A DNA stretch of 8,413 nucleotides from Pasteurellaceae bacterium (GTDB lineage Bacteria; Pseudomonadota; Gammaproteobacteria; Enterobacterales; Pasteurellaceae), in assembly GCA_900756875.1 (NCBI GenBank), contig CAAELW010000003.1:1-8413 (forward strand). Direction: 5' to 3'. Made by a program: the position numbers and the translations under genes. How positions within the stretch are numbered: position 1 is the stretch's first letter; each line of letters begins with the position of its first letter. The notes beneath the pieces are model-generated. The model made no database searches. It was given only the letters and a program-made list of their open reading frames with translations, and had not been told where the DNA came from. Of the stretch, positions 1-6,193 are shown piece by piece.

Positions 1-2
1 TC

Positions 3-848
3 CCAAATCAAGATGTAAATAACCAACTTTATAGTATTACAGACAGCAAAAATAACGTTGCGTCTATTGGTTATCGTGGTCCAGTAGTATCTGTTCCAGC
101 GGGTGCAACAGAAAAAATTACCAGCTCATTATGGACAGGTCCAAAATTACAAAACAAAATGGCTGAAGTGGCTAACCACTTAGACTTAACCGTCGATTAC
201 GGTTGGGCATGGTTCATCGCAAAACCATTATTCTGGTTATTAACTTTCATTCAAAGTATTGTATCTAACTGGGGTGTGGCAATTATTTGTGTAACCTTAG
301 TGGTGAAAGCGATTTTATATCCGCTTACAAAAGCACAATACACTTCTATGGCGAAAATGCGTATGTTGCAACCGAAAATGCAAGAAATGCGCGAGCGTTT
401 TGGTGATGATCGCCAACGTATGAGCCAAGAAATGATGAAACTTTACAAAGAAGAAAAAGTAAATCCACTTGGCGGTTGCTTACCATTAATCCTTCAAATG
501 CCAATTTTCATCGCATTATACTGGACGTTTATGGAAGCGGTTGAACTGCGTCATGCGCCATTCTTTGGTTGGATTCAAGATTTATCGGCACAAGACCCTT
601 ACTACATTCTCCCAATCTTAATGGGTGGATCAATGTTCTTGTTACAAAAAATGTCACCGACACCAGTTGCAGATCCAATGCAACAAAAAGTGATGAACTT
701 CATGCCGTTGATCTTCATGTTCTTCTTCCTCTGGTTCCCGGCAGGTCTCGTACTTTACTGGTTAGTATCTAACTTAATCACTATCGTACAACAACAAATG
801 ATCTACCGTGGTTTAGAGAAAAAAGGGTTACATACCCGTAAAAAATAA
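3..848 (+). CDS. yidC: Membrane protein insertase YidC (C-terminal part; 5' end lies outside the window)
   Basis: YidC inserts membrane proteins into the inner membrane, alone or with SecYEG, and helps fold them. The frame is open from base 3, so the ATG at 159 is an internal Met and not the start; 281 codons of about 540-550 are present. The first ~50 codons match the end of the periplasmic P1 domain. The conserved insertase core follows (numbering codons from base 3): an amphipathic helix near 69-86, TM2 near 89-108, the cytoplasmic coiled-coil hairpin near 110-152 ([20 protein letters not shown] onward), then TM3 near 160-180, TM4 near 200-217, TM5 near 226-246 and TM6 near 248-268. The C-terminus is short and basic ([13 protein letters not shown]), as usual for ribosome contact. 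The groove residue that is Arg366 in E. coli is Lys here (bases 306-308). Identification is very secure from near-continuous similarity to E. coli YidC. Confidence 0.97.
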   Translation, partial: PNQDVNNQLYSITDSKNNVASIGYRGPVVSVPAGATEKITSSLWTGPKLQNKMAEVANHLDLTVDYGWAWFIAKPLFWLLTFIQSIVSNWGVAIICVTLVVKAILYPLTKAQYTSMAKMRMLQPKMQEMRERFGDDRQRMSQEMMKLYKEEKVNPLGGCLPLILQMPIFIALYWTFMEAVELRHAPFFGWIQDLSAQDPYYILPILMGGSMFLLQKMSPTPVADPMQQKVMNFMPLIFMFFFLWFPAGLVLYWLVSNLITIVQQQMIYRGLEKKGLHTRKK

Positions 849-853
849 TTACT

Positions 854-878
854 AACCGCACCTTTGGGTGCGGTTTTT
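854..878 (+). terminator. Rho-independent terminator after yidC
   Basis: A perfect 9-bp stem, AACCGCACC at 854-862 with GGTGCGGTT at 867-875, closes a 4-base loop (TTTG), and the run of T continues to 878. It starts 6 bases after the yidC stop codon. The left arm with the next base reads ACCGCACCT, one mismatch from the uptake signal core ACCGCACTT, so it may derive from an uptake-signal terminator. Confidence 0.88.
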
Positions 879-882
879 ACAT

Positions 883-1467
883 ATGTTAATAATGTTCAAT
901 ACAAGACTAAAAGTCATTTTGTTATTTATTTTAATTGGGCTAATTATATATCCTACGTTTTCGGATAAGACCCTACTTCCTGGTGCACGTCTTGATGTTT
1001 ATGTTTCCCTTGTATTAAGCATTCTTCTTTTTTTTGTCGTGATTTATTGGGAAGTGGAAAATGTCCTTTTACAAAGGAAGGCAAAGCCTAAAAGAGCTTC
1101 CAATAAAAAGAAACCCAAAGAAAATATTTTTTATCACATACTCATGAAAGTATTGGGGTATATTATTATGTGTAGTGGTTTTTTTTGTTGCTTTTTCTTA
1201 CTTTCAAACACTTTCTTAACTTTCTATGTTTCCATTTGGGGACAAGAAGAAAACTATATAGCCGAGGTTACTTATAAGCGTAAAAACAAATCGATATATA
1301 GTATTAATATTTCATCTAATCAATATGGAAATGAAAGATTCACTTCTAAAAAGGTTTATAATTCGGTAGAGAGTGGGCAAATACTCCAAATTTATAAAAA
1401 AAGAACGAGCTCGCTCTCCTATATTGATGCATCTGAAGTAATGAAACTTAATGCTCTTTCCAATTAA
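883..1467 (+). CDS. Unrecognised small membrane protein with a basic loop and a C-terminal soluble domain
   Basis: I do not recognise this family. An in-frame GTG at 868 falls inside the yidC terminator stem, so I prefer ATG 883 (194 aa); ATG 892 is also possible. None has a good ribosome binding site. Numbering from 883: hydrophobic segments near 10-26 and 38-57, a Lys/Arg-rich stretch near 64-81 (probably cytoplasmic), a long hydrophobic region near 90-118 with three cysteines, and a ~75-residue polar C-terminal part with alternating beta-like pattern (IAEVTYKRKNKSIYSINIS, then VESGQILQIYKKR). That pattern resembles the beta domain of DUF3592-type membrane proteins, which is only an inference. 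Three sampled 60-base lines are 23-33% G+C against about 42% in one sampled mnmE line, suggesting acquisition or weak constraint. It sits between two hairpins where yidC and mnmE are adjacent in E. coli. The continuous frame and membrane architecture support a real gene. Confidence 0.75.
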   Translation: MLIMFNTRLKVILLFILIGLIIYPTFSDKTLLPGARLDVYVSLVLSILLFFVVIYWEVENVLLQRKAKPKRASNKKKPKENIFYHILMKVLGYIIMCSGFFCCFFLLSNTFLTFYVSIWGQEENYIAEVTYKRKNKSIYSINISSNQYGNERFTSKKVYNSVESGQILQIYKKRTSSLSYIDASEVMKLNALSN

Positions 1468-1482
1468 TTTTTCCTCAAGATA

Positions 1483-1508
1483 ACCGCAATATTAGCGCGG
1501 TCAATTTT
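1483..1508 (+). terminator. Possible weak terminator after the unknown membrane-protein gene
   Basis: ACCGC at 1483-1487 pairs with GCGGT at 1497-1501 around a 9-base loop, followed by CAATTTTTA. The stem is only 5 bp, so termination would be weak and read-through into mnmE is likely. The arms echo the yidC terminator, and the 8-mer TAACCGCA occurs in both (853-860 and 1481-1488). Confidence 0.45.
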
Positions 1509-1520
1509 TAGTGAGTTTTT

Positions 1521-2879
1521 ATGAAAGAAACAATCGTTGCACAAGCGACAGCGCCAGGACGTGGCGGTATTGGTATTTTGCGTGTATCCGGCCCGAAAGC
1601 AGTTGAAGTGGCACAGGAGGTACTAGGTAAATGCCCTAAACCAAGAATGGCAGATTATTTACCTTTTAAAGATACTGATGGCACAGTATTAGATCAAGGC
1701 ATTGCGCTTTATTTTAAATCGCCGAATTCCTTTACTGGTGAAGATGTATTGGAATTGCAAGGTCACGGTGGACAAGTGGTATTAGATTTGTTGCTAAAAC
1801 GAATTTTACAGCTTGATGGTGTTCGTCTTGCACGTCCAGGTGAATTTTCTGAACAAGCTTTTTTAAACGATAAATTAGATTTAGCCCAAGCTGAAGCCAT
1901 TGCCGATTTGATTGATGCGACTTCGGAGCAAGCTGCTCGCTCAGCATTAAAATCGCTACAAGGTGAATTTTCCAATAAAGTGAATCAGTTAGTGGATTCC
2001 GTGATTTATCTGCGTACTTATGTGGAGGCCTCGATTGATTTCCCCGATGAAGAAATTGACTTTTTGGCAGACGGTAAAATTGAAGCAAAATTACGAGAAA
2101 TTATAGATCAACTTGATTTAGTTCGTAGCGAAGCGAAACAAGGCTCGATTTTACGTGAAGGGATGAAAGTGGTGATTGCCGGTCGTCCAAATGCAGGTAA
2201 ATCCAGTTTACTGAATGCTTTAGCCGGCAGAGAAGCAGCCATTGTGACAGATATTGCAGGAACAACGCGTGATGTATTGCGTGAGCATATTCATATTGAC
2301 GGTATGCCTTTACATATTATTGATACCGCAGGGCTTCGTGAAGCGACAGATGAAGTTGAACGTATCGGGATCTCGCGTGCCTGGACTGAGATTGAGCAAG
2401 CCGATCGTATTATCTTAATGTTAGACAGTAGCGATCCTGATAGCCAAAATATCGAAAAAGTGCGGTCAGAAATTTTATCAAAATTGCCAAATAATATGCC
2501 TGTGACCATTGTTCGTAATAAAGTAGATTTAAGTGGCGAGGCAGTTGGACTAAAAGAAGAAAATGGAACAACGACCGTTTGTTTATCCGCCCAAACGCAT
2601 CAAGGTGTAGATTTATTGCGTGAGCATTTAAAACAGGCGATGGGTTTCCAAACTGGCATGGAAGGGGGCTTTTTAGCGCGCCGTCGCCATCTTGATGCCT
2701 TAGAAAAAGCAGCTGAACATTTACAAATTGGATTAGTCCAATTAACCGAGTTTCATGCGGGTGAATTATTGGCGGAAGAACTTCGTTTAGTGCAAGCTAA
2801 CCTGAGTGAAATTACAGGGCAATTTACCTCGGATGATTTACTCGGTAATATTTTCAGCTCTTTTTGTATCGGAAAATAG
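1521..2879 (+). CDS. mnmE: tRNA modification GTPase MnmE (TrmE)
   Basis: MnmE works with MnmG to place the (carboxy)aminomethyl group on carbon 5 of wobble uridine 34 in certain tRNAs, using a folate one-carbon unit and K+-stimulated GTP hydrolysis. The 452-residue length matches E. coli (454). Visible parts are the N-terminal folate-binding domain starting [20 protein letters not shown] (residues 5-24), a helical domain, and an inserted G domain with P-loop GRPNAGKSS (221-229), switch region TDIAGTTRD (243-251), DTAG (268-271), NKVD (333-336) and SAQ (356-358). It ends in the invariant CIGK (449-452), whose Cys is the conserved functional cysteine. No key residue is missing. The site before ATG 1521 is weak (GTGAG at 1511-1515). 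In E. coli, mnmE directly follows yidC; here the unknown gene intervenes. mntP follows after 10 bases, so the two are likely cotranscribed. Confidence 0.98.
   Translation: MKETIVAQATAPGRGGIGILRVSGPKAVEVAQEVLGKCPKPRMADYLPFKDTDGTVLDQGIALYFKSPNSFTGEDVLELQGHGGQVVLDLLLKRILQLDGVRLARPGEFSEQAFLNDKLDLAQAEAIADLIDATSEQAARSALKSLQGEFSNKVNQLVDSVIYLRTYVEASIDFPDEEIDFLADGKIEAKLREIIDQLDLVRSEAKQGSILREGMKVVIAGRPNAGKSSLLNALAGREAAIVTDIAGTTRDVLREHIHIDGMPLHIIDTAGLREATDEVERIGISRAWTEIEQADRIILMLDSSDPDSQNIEKVRSEILSKLPNNMPVTIVRNKVDLSGEAVGLKEENGTTTVCLSAQTHQGVDLLREHLKQAMGFQTGMEGGFLARRRHLDALEKAAEHLQIGLVQLTEFHAGELLAEELRLVQANLSEITGQFTSDDLLGNIFSSFCIGK
2458..2466 (+). repeat. Hin-type DNA uptake signal sequence, + orientation, inside mnmE
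   Basis: Exact AAGTGCGGT core, followed by CAGAAATTTTA, which fits the A/T-rich extended consensus of the Haemophilus uptake signal. It lies in codons for a variable, probably surface-exposed part of the MnmE G domain. Confidence 0.9.
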
Positions 2880-2881
2880 GG
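2878..2881 (+). promoter_or_regulatory. Ribosome binding site of mntP overlapping the mnmE stop codon
   Basis: AGGG at 2878-2881 overlaps the TAG stop of mnmE (2877-2879) and lies 8 bases before the mntP ATG at 2890. A second AGG at 2885-2887 is too close to be optimal. The arrangement suggests translational coupling of mntP to mnmE. Confidence 0.6.
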
Positions 2882-2889
2882 TTTAGGTT

Positions 2890-3447
2890 ATGACTTTTCA
2901 TATGTTGTGGCTCATTGCTCTTGGTCTCTCGATGGATGCCTTTGCAGTTTCCATCTCTAAAGGCTTAGCAATGCGCGCTTTTCGATGGAAGCAAGCCTTA
3001 GCTATCGCATGCTGTTTTGGACTATTTCAAGGCATCATGCCTGCGATAGGCTATGTTGTCGGACTGCAATTTAGTCAGATGATTCAAAATTGGGATCATT
3101 GGATTGCCTTTGTTTTGCTTGCTCTCATCGGTGTGAATATGATTCGAGAAGGATTGAGCCAGGATGATGAACCCGCTCCCTCATTGATTAGTTTAAAACA
3201 CTTGCTAACACTTGGTGTGGCAACGAGTATTGATGCATTAGCCGTCGGTGTCTCTTTTGCTTTTCTTTCCGTGGACATTTTATTGGCTGTCTTCATCATT
3301 GGTTTAATAACCTTTGCTATCTCTTTTATTGGCGTAAAGAGCGGTCATTTTTTAGGGAAAAAATTCAAAAGCAAAGCAGAGATTTTTGGCGGTTTAGTGT
3401 TATTAGTCATGGCTGTGAAAATCCTACACGAACATGGTGTTTTTTAA
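2890..3447 (+). CDS. mntP: Manganese efflux pump MntP
   Basis: MntP (formerly YebN, DUF204 family) is an inner-membrane exporter that removes excess Mn2+. The 185-residue protein matches E. coli MntP (188) in length and pattern. It has six hydrophobic segments arranged as two related halves, each carrying the family motif with a membrane-embedded Asp: LSMDAFAVSISKG near 13-25 (Asp16) and TSIDALAVGVSFAF near 112-125 (Asp115). NWDHWIAFVLLALIG (67-81) and KAEIFGGLVLLVMAVKIL (162-179) are also typical. A charged loop (QDDEPAP, 91-97) separates the halves. It begins 10 bases after mnmE with AGGG overlapping the mnmE stop, so it is probably the second gene of a mnmE-mntP transcript. In E. coli, mntP is controlled by a Mn2+ riboswitch and MntR; there is no room for such a leader directly upstream here. 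Confidence 0.94.
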   Translation: MTFHMLWLIALGLSMDAFAVSISKGLAMRAFRWKQALAIACCFGLFQGIMPAIGYVVGLQFSQMIQNWDHWIAFVLLALIGVNMIREGLSQDDEPAPSLISLKHLLTLGVATSIDALAVGVSFAFLSVDILLAVFIIGLITFAISFIGVKSGHFLGKKFKSKAEIFGGLVLLVMAVKILHEHGVF

Positions 3448-3466
3448 GTGCGAATTTTCGCCTTTT
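3446..3466 (+). terminator. Possible weak hairpin after mntP, resembling a decayed uptake signal
   Basis: GCGA at 3450-3453 pairs with TCGC at 3458-3461 (a fifth A-T pair would leave a 2-base loop), followed by CTTTT. It overlaps the mntP stop codon. The first seven bases, AAGTGCG, match the uptake signal core AAGTGCGGT. Only 4-5 bp of stem, so termination is doubtful. Confidence 0.35.
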
Positions 3467-3470
3467 AGAT

Positions 3471-3476
3471 TATAAT
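3471..3476 (+). promoter_or_regulatory. Probable sigma-70 -10 element for ppiD
   Basis: TATAAT at 3471-3476 is an exact -10 consensus, 38 bases before the ppiD start, which would place the transcript start near 3483. The -35 position at 17-bp spacing (GTGCGA, 3448-3453) is poor, matching about 3 of 6 consensus bases, so the promoter may be weak or activator-assisted. Confidence 0.5.
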
Positions 3477-3514
3477 CTTACGAACTTTGTCTTTTTTAAA
3501 AGGGTAATAATTGA

Positions 3515-5392
3515 ATGTTAATTGAAAAAATGCATGGCATCGCCCATAGTTTTATCGGAAAAGCGATCTTTGCTTTAATTCCAGTTTCATTTTTGATTGG
3601 TGGGATGTCAGGTTATCTGTATAGCAGCAATGATAGTTTTGCAGCAAAAGTAAATGGTGAAACAATCTCTCAACAAGATTTTTTAAATCGTTACAACCAA
3701 GAGTTTGAAGCGCGCGCACAACAAGAAGGCGAGAGTTTTTTAGCGAAAACTGACTCTGTGGAATTTGTGACAGCACTTCGTCAAAATTTAATTCAACGTT
3801 TAGTGGATCAAGAATTAATCCGTCAATATGCGAAAGAATTAAAATTAGGTGTAAGTGACGACATGATCAAACGTGCGATTGTAAGCGATCCTAACTTACA
3901 ATCTAACGGTAAATTTGATAATGCCCGTTATCAACAATTATTGACTCAAAATGGTTTAACGTCCGATACTTATGCCACCATTTTACGTAATGCATTAACA
4001 CTTGAACAAATGCAAAACGGTTTGGCTGATAGTGAGTTTGTTGTGCCGGCTCAAGTAAAAGATAGTGCACAAACCTTTTTCCAAAAACGTATCGCTCGTC
4101 TTGCAACCCTTCCATTAGCTGATGAAGTGGCAAAACAAAAGGTTACAGAAGAAGAAATTAAAGCGTATTACGATGCGAATGCGAAATCACTTGTTCAACC
4201 TGAACAAGCGAAAGTGCAATATATTCGCGTTTCAGCAAATGCATTAGGTAAATTACAACCTGTAACTGAAACACAAATTGCACAATATTATCAAGAAAAT
4301 AAAGCGCAATTCATTAGCCAAAAATTAGCACATATCCAATTAGCAACTGAGAAAGAAGCGGATGCCGTTTATCAAGAATTGCAAAAAGGTGCTGATTTTG
4401 CTGAATTAGCAAAAACAAAATCCCTAGATAAACTTTCTGGTGCACACGGTGGTGAATTAGGTTGGGTAAAAGACAACGAATTACCGAAAGACTTTGAAGA
4501 TGCGGCATTATTATTAAATGTTGGTCAATACAGCACACCAGTTAATGTGGATGGGGCTTACCATATTATTTTAGTGCAAGATCGTAAAGAACGTACTTTA
4601 GACGAAGTAAAAGAGCAAATCGCGGATACTGTACGTAAAAACTTAGCAGAAAGCCGTTTCCAAGCGGTAGAAAAAGCGGTTCGTGAAAAAGCAGCAGAAA
4701 GTAGTGATTCTTTAGCTGCAGTAGCAGAAGCAGCAGGCGTGAAAGTGGAAGAAACAGATTATTTCGGTAAAAATAATGTCCCTGCGGCATTAAATTTCCC
4801 AAATGTGACTTCTGCCATTTTTGAATCAGATATTGCAAATGGCGGTGCAAATTCTGAACCATTAACTGTTGGTGAAAATGAATTTGTTGTGGTGCGTGTC
4901 GTGGATCATAAAGCTGAAGGTTTACAAAGCCTTGATGAAGCGAAATCAACGATTGAGCAATTCTTAAAACGTGAAAAAGCCGATAAAGTATTATCTGAAA
5001 AAGCAGAGCAAGCGGTTAAAGCGTTATCTGCCGATCCAACTAAATTACCAGCAGGTATTAGTTTTGGTGAGCCACAAACCTTTACGTTAGTGGATAATAA
5101 AGATCCAGTGCTTTATGAAGGTGTATTTTCCATTGCAAAACCACAAGATGGCAAAGCAGCTTATCAAGTGGCTCGTAACAGCAAAGGTGATGTGGTTGTG
5201 GTTGCCCTTGAACGTGTAGAAGAACCTACTTTAAATGAGCAAGAATTAGCAAAATTTAGCACTCAACTTCTTCGTGCGCGTCAAGGTGAATTACAAGGAC
5301 AGTTAATGCAAGCATTGCGTGAAAAAGCACAAATCGAGATTAATACCAGCTTTATTAATCAAGATGATTCGGAAGAAGGTGCGGCTCACTAA
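3515..5392 (+). CDS. ppiD: Periplasmic folding chaperone PpiD (membrane-anchored parvulin family)
   Basis: PpiD is anchored in the inner membrane near SecYEG, where it meets proteins emerging into the periplasm; in E. coli it partners with YfgM. The 625-residue length agrees with E. coli (623). A short cytoplasmic start is followed by one TM segment near 15-37, then AAKVNGETISQQDFLNRYNQ (43-62), which opens the SurA-like helical chaperone region. A parvulin domain lies near 268-357, with His273 in LAHIQLA, HGGELGW (311-317), Phe327 and His350 in GAYHIIL. The rest is a second chaperone-like region. ATG 3515 is preferred over ATG 3530 because the distance to the TM fits E. coli and AGGG lies at 3501-3504. 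A probable -10 at 3471 and a terminator at 5441 suggest its own transcript. E. coli PpiD lacks both parvulin histidines, so this orthologue may be more enzyme-like. Confidence 0.97.
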   Translation: MLIEKMHGIAHSFIGKAIFALIPVSFLIGGMSGYLYSSNDSFAAKVNGETISQQDFLNRYNQEFEARAQQEGESFLAKTDSVEFVTALRQNLIQRLVDQELIRQYAKELKLGVSDDMIKRAIVSDPNLQSNGKFDNARYQQLLTQNGLTSDTYATILRNALTLEQMQNGLADSEFVVPAQVKDSAQTFFQKRIARLATLPLADEVAKQKVTEEEIKAYYDANAKSLVQPEQAKVQYIRVSANALGKLQPVTETQIAQYYQENKAQFISQKLAHIQLATEKEADAVYQELQKGADFAELAKTKSLDKLSGAHGGELGWVKDNELPKDFEDAALLLNVGQYSTPVNVDGAYHIILVQDRKERTLDEVKEQIADTVRKNLAESRFQAVEKAVREKAAESSDSLAAVAEAAGVKVEETDYFGKNNVPAALNFPNVTSAIFESDIANGGANSEPLTVGENEFVVVRVVDHKAEGLQSLDEAKSTIEQFLKREKADKVLSEKAEQAVKALSADPTKLPAGISFGEPQTFTLVDNKDPVLYEGVFSIAKPQDGKAAYQVARNSKGDVVVVALERVEEPTLNEQELAKFSTQLLRARQGELQGQLMQALREKAQIEINTSFINQDDSEEGAAH

Positions 5393-5440
5393 GCCGATTG
5401 AAATATCATTCATCATCAATTTCTGATGGAAAATAAAAGC

Positions 5441-5473
5441 AAAGTGCGGTAAATTTTGACCGCACTTTTTTAT
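5441..5473 (+). terminator. Strong terminator after ppiD made of two inverted uptake signal sequences
   Basis: A perfect 10-bp stem, AAAGTGCGGT at 5441-5450 and ACCGCACTTT at 5459-5468, closes an 8-base loop and is followed by more T. Both arms contain the exact 9-base uptake core (5442-5450 on +, 5459-5467 on -). The minus copy continues CAAAATTT, the better match to the extended consensus. Paired inverted uptake signals commonly act as terminators in Haemophilus, and this one separates ppiD from hinT. Confidence 0.93.
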
Positions 5474-5480
5474 ATAAAAT

Positions 5481-5486
5481 AAGGAG
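5481..5486 (+). promoter_or_regulatory. Strong Shine-Dalgarno of hinT
   Basis: AAGGAG at 5481-5486 lies 6 bases before the hinT ATG (5493). It is the only strong ribosome binding site in the hinT-ycfL-nagZ-rlmC unit. I could not identify a convincing promoter between the terminator and this site; TAAAAT at 5475-5480 resembles a -10 but has no well-spaced -35. Confidence 0.8.
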
Positions 5487-5492
5487 AAGACT

Positions 5493-5843
5493 ATGGCTCA
5501 AGAAACCATTTTCAGCAAAATTATTCGCAAAGAAATTCCTGCTAATATTGTTTATCAAGATGAATTAGTGAGCGCATTCCGTGATATTTCACCTCAAGCG
5601 AAAACCCATATTTTGATTATCCCAAATAAAGTTATTCCAACGGTTAATGATGTGACAGAACAAGATGAAATTACCTTGGGTCGCTTATTTACTGTCGCGG
5701 CTAAAATTGCTAAAGAAGAAGGCATTGCCGAAGACGGTTATCGTTTGATCGTGAATTGTAATAAACACGGTGGACAAGAAGTATTCCATATCCATATGCA
5801 TCTTGTTGGTGGTGAACCTTTAGGTAGAATGTTGGCAAAATAA
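5493..5843 (+). CDS. hinT: HIT-family purine nucleoside phosphoramidase HinT
   Basis: HinT is a cytoplasmic homodimeric hydrolase of the histidine triad family. It cleaves adenosine and guanosine 5'-phosphoramidates and acyl/lysyl-adenylates; its physiological substrate is unsettled. The protein has 116 residues, typical for the family. The start [20 protein letters not shown] and the segment [15 protein letters not shown] (37-51) are classic, and the triad HIHMHLVGG lies at 99-107, with His101 the expected nucleophile as in E. coli HinT. A strong AAGGAG site sets the start. Its stop codon shares one base with the next ATG (TAATG), so the lipoprotein gene is translationally coupled. In E. coli, hinT (ycfF) also precedes ycfL and the nagZ region, so the order is ancestral. 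Confidence 0.97.
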   Translation: MAQETIFSKIIRKEIPANIVYQDELVSAFRDISPQAKTHILIIPNKVIPTVNDVTEQDEITLGRLFTVAAKIAKEEGIAEDGYRLIVNCNKHGGQEVFHIHMHLVGGEPLGRMLAK

Positions 5844-6190
5844 TGAAAAAGATCCTCATTACAGCAACGGTATTATTTTTAACGGCTTGTTCATCTGCAC
5901 CAAATATTGTGGGAACCAATAAGCCAATTTTAAATATGGCGGCAAATTTAGCACCGGCTTTAGATGTTGATTTGTCTGATAATACGGCAGCTTTAAAAAA
6001 TAAAACCACGCAACAACTCAATGTGCTTTACCATCTTTATTGGTATAACACACAAGGTGTAACGCAAGTTTGGCCGAATCAGCAAGAAAGCCAATCAGGC
6101 AATATTTTATTGCAACCACAAGAGAAGAAAGTGTTTGAACTACCAAAACCAAGCACAGAAAGTAGCAATTACCGTCTTTATTTACAATAG
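5843..6190 (+). CDS. ycfL: YcfL-like lipoprotein (DUF1425 family)
   Basis: This is a small lipoprotein of 115 residues with unknown function. The signal peptide [16 protein letters not shown] has a basic start, a hydrophobic core and the lipobox LTAC, so Cys16 should be lipidated and become the N-terminus of the mature protein. Ser17 at the +2 position predicts outer-membrane sorting by Lol. The mature part is polar, with NVLYHLYWYNTQGVTQVWPN (60-79) and a C-terminal NYRLYLQ, suggesting a small beta-rich periplasmic domain. The assignment to YcfL/DUF1425 rests on size, lipobox, the YHLYWYN region and on position directly after hinT as in E. coli. The ATG overlaps the hinT stop by one base and has no Shine-Dalgarno of its own, implying reinitiation. 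E. coli lpoB and thiK, which follow ycfL there, are absent here. Confidence 0.85.
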   Translation: MKKILITATVLFLTACSSAPNIVGTNKPILNMAANLAPALDVDLSDNTAALKNKTTQQLNVLYHLYWYNTQGVTQVWPNQQESQSGNILLQPQEKKVFELPKPSTESSNYRLYLQ

Positions 6191-6193
6191 TTT

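Noticed and set aside
159..161. ATG at 159 as a yidC start giving a 229-residue protein
   Set aside because: The frame is open to base 3 and encodes recognisable YidC sequence upstream (end of the P1 domain), so this is an internal Met in a gene cut by the window edge.
868..882. GTG at 868 as the start of the unknown membrane gene
   Set aside because: It falls inside the right arm of the yidC terminator stem; ATG 883 or 892 is more plausible and keeps all hydrophobic segments.
1732..2088. Minus-strand open frames within mnmE, ppiD, mntP, hinT and rlmC
   Set aside because: They lie opposite strongly conserved genes, have no ribosome binding sites or recognisable motifs, and are shadow frames.
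2860..2889. A Mn2+ riboswitch ahead of mntP
   Set aside because: Only 10 non-coding bases precede the gene; no space for the structure.
4661..4668. CAAGCGGT at 4661-4668, 5009-5016 and 6867-6874 as Actinobacillus-type uptake signals
   Set aside because: Each lacks the leading A of ACAAGCGGT and occurs in common codons (QAV, AV, SGS); exact Hin-type cores are the ones enriched here.
5456..5480. TTGACC at 5456-5461 with TAAAAT at 5475-5480 as the hinT promoter
   Set aside because: Spacing is 13 bp, too short for sigma-70, and TTGACC is part of the terminator loop and stem.
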